57,029 nucleotides of DNA from Bartonella sp. AU18XJBT (GCF_028618595.1 NZ_JAQITE010000014.1:1-57029), one strand, 5' to 3'; positions 30,584-38,959 are shown, counted from the first letter of the stretch. Notes: generated by a model not told the origin, from the sequence alone. Translations and numbers: made by a program.

Positions 30584-32182
30584 ATGTTAGAGCAAAATTA
30601 TCTATATAAAGGTACCCTAACACTTAAAAATAAATATGGCATAAAAGACTCCCAAAAACTGTATGAGCGCTGTGCTCATGATACCGCCAGAGAAGCCGTC
30701 AATTTTCGCCATGAACCACTTCCACAAAAATTTGATTCCACTTATTTAAAATTAATCCACTGGAGCCTCTTCCACAAAACTTTTGAATGGGCAGGACAAA
30801 CCCGCGATACATTCTTTACATTTGAAGACGGCACCTCTGCACATATGCCGGCAATGCGTCCCAAAGGTTATGAAGTTCCTTTTGCTATTGGTCCACAAAT
30901 AAAAAAAGAACTAAAACAACTCGAAAAAACACTGAGCGAGAAGAACAATTTAAGAGGTTTATCACGCCAAGAATTTGCTGAAAATGCCGCTGAAGTTTTT
31001 ATGGCGCTCGAGCACGCGCATCCTTTCAGAAAAGGGAATGGGCGCGTAAATCGAATGTTTATGGAAAAACTTGGACAAGCAGCAGGACATACCATTGACT
31101 TTTCTTTCATCACAAAAGAACGCATGACAGCAGCTTGTATTGAAGCCATGCAATATAGCAATCCCCAACCGATGAAAGATCTTTTTGAAGACATCACGCA
31201 TCCGCAAAAGTCTCTTGTTTTAAAAGAATTCATCTCCCAAATGAGAAATGCTGGACTGGATGAAATTAACAATCGTATTGTTGTTGCCGCAAAAGAAGGG
31301 ATCCCCTATGACGGCATCTTTAGAGGTTTTTCAGCAGAAGGTTTTGTTATGGAAGTAGAAGGTGCTTTCGTCGTTGGCCACAAAGATGATCTCCCCCCAG
31401 AACGCGTCAAAACATTACAAAACGGTGCCCGCCTCTGCTTTCAAAAAACCAACGTTCAAAGCTTAAAAGAAACACTGATCCCAAAAGAGACATTAGCACC
31501 TCTCACCCATGAGAAGTTATTCACGAGAACTTTAAATGATCCTTATGTTGAAGCATGCCGAAAACAAATCGAAAATTTATCAAAACTCGTTTATGGTAAA
31601 GCCCGCGCCTTAAAGACAAAAATGGATATCTTAATGGCAGATCCAAGCTTAGGAAATCAGTTTGCCGATGAGATTTTACAAAACCCTCAATCCATTTCTA
31701 AACTTTCAGGAAGAAAAATACTTGGCATGAAAAGTCCAAATCGCAGACAAGCAGAACAAACTGCTCCACAACTCAGCCAAGCCCTTAAAAATTATGCCAT
31801 AATAACACAACAAACAAAAGAAGAAATTTTAGAGCAACATCAAAGAGAACAAAATCGTCTGAGCCACACTGTCGAAACACCTAAAAAAAATTTACAAAAC
31901 CTGTTTGCCTTACCAAGAGAACAACAAAAGGAAGCTTTATTGCATTCTCATTCATTGCGACAAGAACTCCATCACTTTTCGCGCCAACTACACAATCGTC
32001 TCTCCTCAGAAGATCGTAAAGCCATACAAGAAAAAGATTATACCAGACTAGCTTGCCTCCTTGGAACATCGGAAAGCAAAGCAAAAGAAATTGCAAATAC
32101 TGTAGAGAACACAAAAGAAGCACAATATCAAGCCCGCAGCTTGAAAGTTAGTCGCTCTTCATCGCTTGCTCTTACCGGCTAA
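30584..32182 (+). CDS. bepC: BepC-like T4SS effector, FIC-OB-BID with HPFRKGNGR motif
   Basis: A 532-residue effector. The FIC domain (about 8-215) has the flap TFEDGT (79-84) and the motif HPFRKGNGRVNR (146-157), with Lys in place of the acidic residue that binds magnesium. This is the known BepC signature and predicts loss of AMP transfer; BepC acts on host actin through GEF-H1 (known for B. henselae BepC). The OB-like domain lies at about 235-290, the BID domain at about 305-420 (ENLSKLVYGKARAL, ISKLSGRKILGMKSPNR), then the FIC-effector extension NLFALPREQQKEAL. The tail SRSSSLALTG is less typical than the Lys-Ala-Met-Ala tails. An AGGAGAG ribosome site precedes the start. Confidence 0.87.
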   Translation: MLEQNYLYKGTLTLKNKYGIKDSQKLYERCAHDTAREAVNFRHEPLPQKFDSTYLKLIHWSLFHKTFEWAGQTRDTFFTFEDGTSAHMPAMRPKGYEVPFAIGPQIKKELKQLEKTLSEKNNLRGLSRQEFAENAAEVFMALEHAHPFRKGNGRVNRMFMEKLGQAAGHTIDFSFITKERMTAACIEAMQYSNPQPMKDLFEDITHPQKSLVLKEFISQMRNAGLDEINNRIVVAAKEGIPYDGIFRGFSAEGFVMEVEGAFVVGHKDDLPPERVKTLQNGARLCFQKTNVQSLKETLIPKETLAPLTHEKLFTRTLNDPYVEACRKQIENLSKLVYGKARALKTKMDILMADPSLGNQFADEILQNPQSISKLSGRKILGMKSPNRRQAEQTAPQLSQALKNYAIITQQTKEEILEQHQREQNRLSHTVETPKKNLQNLFALPREQQKEALLHSHSLRQELHHFSRQLHNRLSSEDRKAIQEKDYTRLACLLGTSESKAKEIANTVENTKEAQYQARSLKVSRSSSLALTG

Positions 32183-32495
32183 AAACGCGTGAACTTTTGC
32201 CTTCCAGCAGACTCTTGGCGCAAATCATTTTACCTCCATTGCGCTCACCAATTGTTTTAAAATGTTACAAAAAACAGTCCTAAAAATGAATCCTGTAATT
32301 TACTATAACTTATTGATAATATTTCATAAAAAAACTGTATAAAAGACATAAATGTCCACTATATGTCAATGTGAATAGCGCGAAATCTTTGGAGGTCATT
32401 CAATTCGATATCTTCCTTATGTCTTGAAGTTATCAAAAAGTGAGGAATGCGCCAAAGCCAAAGAGGTTTTCTAAAAATATTGAAAGGAAACAGCC
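32183..32495 (+). promoter_or_regulatory. bep upstream unit 1: hairpin plus conserved promoter region
   Basis: It starts with an imperfect hairpin (32215-32245, TTGGCGCAAAT / ATTGCGC) that may end bepC transcription. It continues with a block nearly identical to those at 33709-33986 and 34880-35159. Shared words include TATAACTTATTGATA, ACTGTATAAAAGACA, ATCTTTGGAGGTCATTCA and AAAGAGGTTTTCTAAAA, ending in GAAAGGAAAC before the ATG. TTGATA (32313-32318) and TATAAA (32338-32343) are 19 bases apart and could be a weak sigma-70 promoter. Confidence 0.6.
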
Positions 32496-33662
32496 ATGAA
32501 AAAAAGTCACCCAACCGCTTCTACCAATGTAGAGAGACTAAGTCGACAAGTCGACCAACAAAACCTAGGAGCTCCTAATGTAGAAGACCTCTACGCAAAG
32601 GTTAATAAACAACCTAAAGAACAGCGCAACCCACAACAATATACACTTCAACAACCACCAGAAACGGTCTATGCTCCCCAAAAGCCACTTGACCAACAAA
32701 ATCTAGGAGCTTCTGGTGTAGAAGAGCTCTACGCAAAGGTTAATAAACCACCCAAAGAACAGCGCAACCCACAACAATATACACTTCAACAACCAGAAGA
32801 AACAATCTATGCTCCCCAAAGACCACTAGGAAATCCCTATGACAGACTTGGTGGGATACCAAGTGATGGGCGACGGACTAACAGACTCGTAGATCCCTAT
32901 AAAATAACAGATCTGGAAGCGCAAGGTTGGCAAACGTCCCCCTACGACACAGTTGGTGGAGGTGCACAGGGTGGACGACATCCCCATGAACCAGAACATA
33001 TCTATGCAGAGCTTGAAGTTAGTGAAAGTGGTGGGCGCTTTCCCCAAAGATCACTCGAATCTGTCTATGCAACGGTTGGCATGGGGGCTGAAGGCGGACA
33101 AGAGTCCGAACGGCTAGAAAATCCTATCTACCAAGGCGTTGGCGGAAGCAGAATCTCGCCTCCTAGAACCACAAAAGATGTGGTTACAACAAGGCTTTTA
33201 CAAAATACAAGCTTTCAATATGGTGTAAGAGAAATCCAAGAGCGATGCAAAGTTGTTTATGGTAACGAGCATGCTTTGAATGGACCACTTGCGAAGATCC
33301 TTGATGATCCTCAAAATGCAGAACAAATCTTATGGAACCTTGCAGAAAATCCTCAAAGCGCTGGTAAACTTGCAGGTCACAAAATACTTGGTGTAAAATC
33401 TCCAAGCCGCAGAGAAGCTGAAGAGGAGTTTACCCACCTTTGCTCAGCTCTTGAGAGACATATACATAATACACAAAAGCTCCATAAACAGTTTACACAT
33501 GAACATGAAAGAGGTCAAAAGTACGAAAGTCCAGAAAGAGATCCAGAACACAGACATCACCATCATCGTCGTCATCACACAAGAGGACAAGAACAAAATA
33601 GTCCAGAGCACAGTCCACAACGACCAAGACATGCCGAAAAAAGAATGGCTTTTGCCATGTAA
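32496..33662 (+). CDS. bepD: BepD-like T4SS effector: tandem tyrosine motifs plus BID
   Basis: A 388-residue effector without FIC. The N-terminal 220 residues are disordered and carry EPIYA-like tyrosine motifs: VEDLYAKV (29-36), PETVYAP (55-61), VEELYAKV (75-82), EETIYAP (101-107), EPEHIYAEL (165-173), LESVYATV (187-194) and LENPIYQGV. Such motifs are phosphorylated by host Src-family kinases and recruit SH2 proteins (known for BepD-F). Residues 20-65 and 66-111 are a direct duplication. One BID domain lies at about 225-335 (CKVVYGNEHALNG, AGKLAGHKILGVKSPSRR). The C-terminus is His-rich (HRHHHHRRHHTRGQ) and ends AEKRMAFAM. BepD is the closest known architecture; exact orthology is uncertain. 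Confidence 0.78.
   Translation: MKKSHPTASTNVERLSRQVDQQNLGAPNVEDLYAKVNKQPKEQRNPQQYTLQQPPETVYAPQKPLDQQNLGASGVEELYAKVNKPPKEQRNPQQYTLQQPEETIYAPQRPLGNPYDRLGGIPSDGRRTNRLVDPYKITDLEAQGWQTSPYDTVGGGAQGGRHPHEPEHIYAELEVSESGGRFPQRSLESVYATVGMGAEGGQESERLENPIYQGVGGSRISPPRTTKDVVTTRLLQNTSFQYGVREIQERCKVVYGNEHALNGPLAKILDDPQNAEQILWNLAENPQSAGKLAGHKILGVKSPSRREAEEEFTHLCSALERHIHNTQKLHKQFTHEHERGQKYESPERDPEHRHHHHRRHHTRGQEQNSPEHSPQRPRHAEKRMAFAM
32553..32828 (+). repeat. In-frame 138-bp tandem duplication within the BepD-like gene
   Basis: Two units of 46 codons begin at 32553 and 32691 (both encode DQQNLGA... and end YAPQ(K/R)PL) and differ by a few bases. Each unit brings two tyrosine motifs. Confidence 0.85.
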
Positions 33663-33708
33663 GTAAGCCCCCATAAAAGTACATAAATTTTTCTTTTTCA
33701 TTGAATTT

Positions 33709-33751
33709 CTTGGCGCAAATCGTTTCATTGCGATTGCGCCAAGAGTTGTTT
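33709..33751 (+). terminator. Terminator of the BepD-like gene
   Basis: CTTGGCGCAA (33709-33718) pairs perfectly with TTGCGCCAAG (33734-33743) around a 15-base loop, followed by AGTTGTTTT. It lies about 45 bases past the stop. Confidence 0.7.
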
Positions 33752-33986
33752 TAAAATATTACAAAAAATAGTTCTAAAAGTGGGCCCTGTAATTTATTAT
33801 AACTTATTGATAAAATTTCATAAAAAAACTGTATAAAAGACATAAAGGTCCATTACACTGCCCCTGAATAGCGCAAAATCTTTGGAGGTCATTCAGTTGG
33901 ATATCTTCCTTTGTACAAAAGTTATCAAAACTAAAAGTGGGGAATGCACCAAAGAGGTTTTCTAAAAATATTGAAAGGAAACATGC
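33752..33986 (+). promoter_or_regulatory. bep upstream unit 2
   Basis: Near-identical to unit 1, including TATAACTTATTGATA and ACTGTATAAAAGACA, then ATCTTTGGAGGTCATTCA and AAAGAGGTTTTCTAAAA, ending with GAAAGGAAACATGC before the ATG. Confidence 0.6.
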
Positions 33987-34817
33987 ATGAAAAAACATCA
34001 TCCACACCCTTCTGCAAATCCAGAAGTCCTCTATGCAACAGTTAATAAACCAACCAGAGGAAACCAGCGCACACCAACCCCAGAAGAGGAAGTTCTATAT
34101 GCATCTGTGAGTAGCACTGCTGCCCCAAGAGCTAGACACCAACATCAAAGGAGAGAAGATCCTGAAACAGACTATACAGAGGTTGCTCCCCCAAAACGCG
34201 AAGCTGAAGTTACATACGCATCCGTGAGCAGCGCTTCTCCTTCAAGAGGTAGACACCATCATCAAAGAAGAGAAGATCCTGAAACAAACTATACAGAGGT
34301 TGCTTCACAACAAAGAGGAAGACCTTCATCTTCCCTCACATCTGAGCAAATAACTGTCATACTTTTAAAAAATCCACATGTCCAAGCATATGCAGAAGAG
34401 ATCGTGCACTGGGGTAAGGTCGTTTATGGCAATGACAATATTTTCCAGACGCATTTGCAAGGAATACTTACAGATCCCAGTAAAGGAAAAGAGCTTTCAG
34501 ATCAACTTGCTGAAAATCCGGAAAGCGTTGGGAAACTCGCTGGCCGCCAAGCACTTGGCTTAAAAAATCAAGCACGCAAAGCAGCTGAAGAAGGTTTTAA
34601 ACCACTCGTTGATGCCATTGATGGTTATACAAAGGCTGTAGAAAACGCAACAGAGAAGTTATCCCAAACCCCTCAAGCGGAGCAAAGACGCCGTCAAGAA
34701 AATTCTCAGCAAGTTGAAAGACACCATCATCGTCATCATCACACAAGAGGACAAAACCAGGAGAGTCCAGAGCACAGCCCACAACGACAAAAACACGGTA
34801 TGGCTTATGCCATGTAA
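33987..34817 (+). CDS. Small tyrosine-motif T4SS effector with one BID (BepD paralogue)
   Basis: A 276-residue effector, a shorter sister of the preceding gene. Tyrosine motifs of the form ExxYxxV occur five times: EVLYATV (13-19), EVLYASV (35-41), ETDYTEV (60-66), EVTYASV (74-80) and ETNYTEV (99-105). The last four belong to a roughly 39-residue repeat (VxYASVSS...RREDPETxYTEV). The BID domain covers about 120-228 (GKVVYGNDNIF, VGKLAGRQALGLKNQAR). The His-rich tail HHHRHHHTRGQ and the end HGMAYAM closely match the BepD-like gene, and the upstream region is also shared, so it arose by duplication. No FIC or catalytic domain. Confidence 0.8.
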   Translation: MKKHHPHPSANPEVLYATVNKPTRGNQRTPTPEEEVLYASVSSTAAPRARHQHQRREDPETDYTEVAPPKREAEVTYASVSSASPSRGRHHHQRREDPETNYTEVASQQRGRPSSSLTSEQITVILLKNPHVQAYAEEIVHWGKVVYGNDNIFQTHLQGILTDPSKGKELSDQLAENPESVGKLAGRQALGLKNQARKAAEEGFKPLVDAIDGYTKAVENATEKLSQTPQAEQRRRQENSQQVERHHHRHHHTRGQNQESPEHSPQRQKHGMAYAM

Positions 34818-34880
34818 GGGGATATAAGCATAAAGACGATAGTTGTTATTTTTCGTTTAATCTCTTTTTCAGTGAGTTTC

Positions 34881-34921
34881 TTGGCGCAAATCGTTTCATT
34901 ACGGTTGCGCCAAAAATTGTT
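34881..34921 (+). terminator. Terminator of the small tyrosine-motif effector gene
   Basis: TTGGCGCAA (34881-34889) and TTGCGCCAA (34905-34913) form a 9-bp stem followed by AAATTGTTTT. Homologous to the hairpin at 33709. Confidence 0.7.
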
Positions 34922-35159
34922 TTAAGATGTTACAAAAAAGAGTCCTAAAAATGGATCCTGTAATTTACTATAACTTATTGATAAAATTTCACAAAAAAAC
35001 TGTATAAAAGACACAAAGCTCCATTACGATGATCATAAATAGCGTAGATCTTTGGAGACCACTCAATTTTAATATCTTCTTATAAAAACCATAAAAGTAT
35101 AAAGGGCGAGAGTGTGCACCAAAGAGGTTTTCTAAAACAATTCTTGAAAGGAAACATGC
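34922..35159 (+). promoter_or_regulatory. bep upstream unit 3
   Basis: Third copy of the conserved upstream block (TATAACTTATTGATA, ACTGTATAAAAGACA, ATCTTTGGAG, AAAGAGGTTTTCTAAAA), ending TTGAAAGGAAACATGC before the ATG. Confidence 0.6.
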
Positions 35160-36452
35160 ATGAAAAAAGACCACCCTCACCCTTTTCCATCTCCTTCAAT
35201 ACAAGAACTTATAGAGCTCTATGAAAAAGCAGCAGCAGAAGTATCAGGCGCAGCCCCTCTCCCTAAAGAAACGTCTTCAAAAAACAAACGCAAAAGACTA
35301 TCAACGATACCGGAAAAAGATGAGGAAAGACTCTCTCTTTTAAGAGAAGAAACTGTACATACATCAACAAATCCAACAACGCCTCTAACAAGAAGCGGCT
35401 CTACTAAAAGGCAGCAACAACCTGAAACGACACACACAACAGTTACTTCACAAGTTTCTCTACAAAGGGCAATAAGAGTTCTCTCAGAGGAAGAAATCAT
35501 TCTATTGCTTCCACACCATTCATTGGTTCGAACCTATCAAGAAGAAATTCAGCGTTTATCTGCAAATGCCTATGGCAACCCCGACATTTTGCAAGAAAAA
35601 ATGCAGGAAATTCAAAGAAATCCTGCTGCAGGAGAAGAACTCTCATGGCGCATGACAGCATATCCTGAAAGTATCGCTAAACTTTCCGGCACCAGCCTGT
35701 TGGGCATCAAAAATCAAACACGCAGACAAGCAGAAGAAAGTTTCTCCACCCTTTGTGTCACCCTTGATTGTTATACAGAAGCTGTAAAACAGGCAAGAGA
35801 AAGTCTCTTACAATCTCCAGAGCAAGAACTCAAAAACTATGAACGTTTAATGGGAAAGGCAGCCGTCACTGAACTTTTGCAAAAACCAGCTCATTCTCAA
35901 AGGGAAAAAGAAAGTCTTTCAGAAGCAGAAATTTCCACCCAAATTCACCAACATTCAACAGTCAAAAGACACCATGCCCAAATCCAATATTGGTGCAAAG
36001 TTGTTTTTGGTAACACAAACATTTTGCAATCACAAGTGGAAGCGCTTTTCCAAAATCCTGAAACAATAGAACAGCTCGCAGAGCAACTTGTCGGAAATCC
36101 TCAATCTTTTCACAAGTACGCTGGTACCAATATATGTGGCTTCAGAAATCAAGCGCGCAGACATGCTGAAGCTGGTCTTTCTCACCTCATTGATGCCGCT
36201 GACAACTATGCAACAGCTGTAACACAAGTAAGAGAGAGCCTTTTAAAAACTCAGCAGACAAAACAAGAACGCCATGAATCCTCTGAGAGAGCGCAAAACT
36301 TGCAGCAACAACAAAGCATCTCACAGTCTGCTCAACGCCTTGCCCCTTCAACAATAACGCATGAAGAAACAACACCCCTTGAACAACAAAGAGAAATAGA
36401 TTTTTGTCCTCGCAAAACTGTCGCGCCAAAAGCAATGGCTTTTACCAGCTAA
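35160..36452 (+). CDS. BepE-like T4SS effector with two BID domains
   Basis: A 430-residue effector. The N-terminal 105 residues are charged and probably disordered. Positions that are tyrosine in the sister genes read EETVHTST (63-70) and PETTHTTV (88-95), that is histidine replaces tyrosine. The first BID lies at about 107-213 (SANAYGNPDILQ, IAKLSGTSLLGIKNQTRR). The second lies at about 255-362 (CKVVFGNTNILQ, FHKYAGTNICGFRNQARR). The tail ends APKAMAFTS. Two-BID architecture is like BepE of B. henselae, but here phosphotyrosine signalling through the N-terminus looks lost, so the function may rest on the BIDs. It shares its upstream region with the two preceding genes. Confidence 0.78.
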   Translation: MKKDHPHPFPSPSIQELIELYEKAAAEVSGAAPLPKETSSKNKRKRLSTIPEKDEERLSLLREETVHTSTNPTTPLTRSGSTKRQQQPETTHTTVTSQVSLQRAIRVLSEEEIILLLPHHSLVRTYQEEIQRLSANAYGNPDILQEKMQEIQRNPAAGEELSWRMTAYPESIAKLSGTSLLGIKNQTRRQAEESFSTLCVTLDCYTEAVKQARESLLQSPEQELKNYERLMGKAAVTELLQKPAHSQREKESLSEAEISTQIHQHSTVKRHHAQIQYWCKVVFGNTNILQSQVEALFQNPETIEQLAEQLVGNPQSFHKYAGTNICGFRNQARRHAEAGLSHLIDAADNYATAVTQVRESLLKTQQTKQERHESSERAQNLQQQQSISQSAQRLAPSTITHEETTPLEQQREIDFCPRKTVAPKAMAFTS

Positions 36453-36484
36453 ACAGACATAAGTTTTCATGGTGAATCCAATCT

Positions 36485-36521
36485 CTTGGCGTAACACGAG
36501 GACAGAGGTGTTTGCGCCAAG
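36485..36521 (+). terminator. Hairpin downstream of the BepE-like gene
   Basis: CTTGGCGTAACAC (36485-36497) pairs with GTGTTTGCGCCAAG (36508-36521) with one bulge or G-U pair. It is related to the other bep hairpins, but no good T-run follows. Confidence 0.55.
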
Positions 36522-36757
36522 AAAGAGAGAAAATTGAAACAAAATTCATTTTCCCATCCCTTACCACAAACACTGGAGAAAACAGTCTTTAGAGAATGAT
36601 TATGATCTGAACCAAGAGAGTCAAATCGTGCGAGACCATTCAGCTTCATATCCGCTCTCGTAAAGGCCGAATAAAAAGCATAAAATACCATAAACACCAA
36701 CATACATTTTTAAATAATATTTAAAAACAATATTGGAAGAGTTTGAAAGGAACATGC
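36522..36757. other. Upstream region of the proline-rich effector
   Basis: Only the last bases (TTGAAAGGAACATGC) and scattered words resemble the conserved units upstream of the other tyrosine-motif effectors. No clear promoter seen. Confidence 0.4.
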
Positions 36758-38623
36758 ATGAAAAAAAGAACCCCCTCCCCTTTTATCAGCGAAATGATGG
36801 AAAAATTTCAACAACAGGCAGAACACCCCCCCACCAGAACACCCCCTCCCCAAGTTTCTCAAAAACCGCAAAAACTATCTGTACCAAAACACCCAGAAAA
36901 TTTGTCACATCACTCAAAGGTTGCTCCACCACCACCCCCACGCATGAAAAACCCAGTACAAACCAGCACAATACTCCCCAGTGCTAAAATCCAAAAGCCT
37001 GAAACCCAAGAGACGCCTCCTCTACAGACAAAAGTGGCTCCACAAAGACCACCACGTGCAAAAGATAGAGAACAAAATAAAACAGTCGCTCAAGAAGGAG
37101 AACACCTCTATGCAACGCCTACTGCGCAAACGCCTCCACGCATGAGAGAAAAAGCACAAACCAGCACAAAAACCCAAGAGATGCCTCCTCTACAGACAAA
37201 AGTAGCTCCGCCCAAACCACCACGTGTAAAAGAGAATCTACAATACAGCACAAAAAACCAAGAAAGCTCTTCTCCGCATACAAAAGCGGCTCCACAAAGA
37301 CCACCGCGTGCAAAAGATAGAGAACAAAATAAAACAGTCGCTCAAGAGGAAGAACACCTCTATGCAACGCCTACTCCGCAAATGCCTCCACGCATGAGAG
37401 ACAGAGTGCAAAACGGTGCAAAAATCCAAAATCCGGAAACACACGACCCAAGTGTTAGACCCAAAACACCCTCACATATAAAAGTCAGACAACAAAGCAG
37501 TTCATCATCACAAGACAGTGGAACATATGCGATACCTCCTTCACGAAAACCGCACCGTATGGAAAACAGAAAACAAAGCGATACTGTCGTCCAAAAAACT
37601 GCCTCTCCACACACAGCAATTGAACAACCAAAACCGTCTCACGGACAAAAGACATCTATTAATACAATGGAAAGAGAGCTATTGCTCGTAGCCTATCAAG
37701 AAGAAATACGCTTTTTGTCCGAAAAGGTTTATGGCGACCGACTTATTTTAAATGAAAGAATAGAAGCAATCAAAGAAAACCCCGATATGGGAGATCAGCT
37801 CTTATGGGATGTTACAGAACAGCCTAAATCTATTTCTAAGCTTGCTGGTAGAAAAGTTCTTGGCATAAAAAATCATGCGCGCAAACAAGCTGAAGAAACT
37901 CTTCCTACCCTATATGCTGCCATTAATGGTTATGTGTATACTTCAAAATATACAAAAAGTGAAAATATTTCACAAGATTCTCACACAGAGCAACAACACC
38001 AGCGACAAACACAAGAGAAAGAGTCCATAAATCAACGTTTGCAAAATCCACTCAATTCAGAAAAGAAAATAAAGCCTCTCTCAAATCAGGAAATTGCCCG
38101 CAGAGTTCAACAAGATCCATCGGTTCAATATGGTCAAAGAGAAGTCCAATATTGGTGCCAAATTGTTTATAATAATCCATTTATTTTGCAATATAGACTA
38201 GAAGATATGCAAAAAATTCCAGAGATAGGAGAAGAGCTGGTATTTCAAATTGAAAAGGATTCTTCATCTTTTGCGCCACTTGCTGGTAGAAAAACCCTTG
38301 GCATAAAAAACGGAGCACGCAAAGCTGCTGAAGAAAATCTTCCTACCCTTTGTACTGCCATTAAGGATTATGCTGAAACTGTAAAACAGTTAAGAGAAAC
38401 TATTGTGCAAAACCATCAGGAAGAGCAACAAAAATATCATCAACCGCTTAACGATCCCGATAAAAAATTACAAAAGCAGCAAAGCTTATCGCAACCGCCA
38501 AAGTTACCTGAACGCTCAACAGCAAAGCGGCGTCAAGAGGTTGCAGAAACTCCTAGACAAGAAGACCAGCCACATATTCGACCGCGCAGAGCCGAAACAT
38601 CAAAAGCAATGGCTTTGTCGTGA
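36758..38623 (+). CDS. BepF-like T4SS effector: proline-rich repeats, tyrosine motifs, two BIDs
   Basis: A 621-residue effector. The first 300 residues are proline-rich and repetitive. Four PxxPxR class II SH3-ligand motifs appear: APPPPPRMK, APQRPPRAK, APPKPPRVK and APQRPPRAK again. Two tyrosine motifs read EHLYATPT. An 84-residue segment is duplicated (DNA at about 37034 and 37286). Two BIDs follow at about 310-410 (SEKVYGDRLILN, ISKLAGRKVLGIKNHARK) and 455-565 (CQIVYNNPFILQ, FAPLAGRKTLGIKNGARK). The tail ends SKAMALS. The frame opens at 36743 with TTG, but the ATG at 36758 aligns with the starts of sister effectors (MKK). No catalytic domain. BepF is the nearest known architecture; orthology is not proven. 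Confidence 0.78.
   Translation: MKKRTPSPFISEMMEKFQQQAEHPPTRTPPPQVSQKPQKLSVPKHPENLSHHSKVAPPPPPRMKNPVQTSTILPSAKIQKPETQETPPLQTKVAPQRPPRAKDREQNKTVAQEGEHLYATPTAQTPPRMREKAQTSTKTQEMPPLQTKVAPPKPPRVKENLQYSTKNQESSSPHTKAAPQRPPRAKDREQNKTVAQEEEHLYATPTPQMPPRMRDRVQNGAKIQNPETHDPSVRPKTPSHIKVRQQSSSSSQDSGTYAIPPSRKPHRMENRKQSDTVVQKTASPHTAIEQPKPSHGQKTSINTMERELLLVAYQEEIRFLSEKVYGDRLILNERIEAIKENPDMGDQLLWDVTEQPKSISKLAGRKVLGIKNHARKQAEETLPTLYAAINGYVYTSKYTKSENISQDSHTEQQHQRQTQEKESINQRLQNPLNSEKKIKPLSNQEIARRVQQDPSVQYGQREVQYWCQIVYNNPFILQYRLEDMQKIPEIGEELVFQIEKDSSSFAPLAGRKTLGIKNGARKAAEENLPTLCTAIKDYAETVKQLRETIVQNHQEEQQKYHQPLNDPDKKLQKQQSLSQPPKLPERSTAKRRQEVAETPRQEDQPHIRPRRAETSKAMALS
37034..37402 (+). repeat. 252-bp period duplication within the proline-rich effector
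   Basis: The segment starting GTGGCTCCACAAAGACCACC at 37034 recurs at 37286 with few changes over about 115 bases. It encodes an SH3-type motif, AKDREQNKTVAQ and the tyrosine motif EHLYATPT. Confidence 0.8.
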
Positions 38624-38656
38624 TCAATCTCCTAATTGTTAGCTTTTCATACAAAA

Positions 38657-38695
38657 CTTTGATGCAATTATCTTGGCAAGATAATTGCATCAAAG
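38657..38695. terminator. Perfect 19-bp palindromic hairpin downstream of the proline-rich effector
   Basis: CTTTGATGCAATTATCTTG (38657-38675), one G, and its exact reverse complement (38677-38695). It lies 34 bases past the stop. No T-run follows on the plus strand, so it may act as a 3' stabiliser or a factor-dependent end rather than a classical terminator. Confidence 0.55.
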
Positions 38696-38959
38696 ACAGT
38701 GTGTAAAATACAGCAAACTTTGAATAAGACACCCCATTATTTTACAGAATTCATTGATAAAATTTTACGACAAGACTTCATAAAAATTACAATCTTTAAC
38801 TTTGTTCTAGGATTAACTTAGCCCCATACGAATAAAGTCAATTTTTTCAATCATTCAAATGGACATTCTTCTTTGAAGAAAACGCTATGAAAATAATAAA
38901 AGGCAAAAAATGTAAAAAAGCTTTCAAAAAATAATGTTATCCTTTGAAAGGAAATATAC
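38696..38959. other. Upstream region of the tandem-FIC effector
   Basis: Partly reminiscent of the other bep upstream units (TTCATTGATAAAATTTTAC), but otherwise diverged. Ends CCTTTGAAAGGAAATATAC before the ATG. Confidence 0.4.

Noticed and set aside
30868..31272. 134-codon minus-strand frame inside bepC
   Set aside because: Shadow of the FIC coding sequence on the opposite strand.
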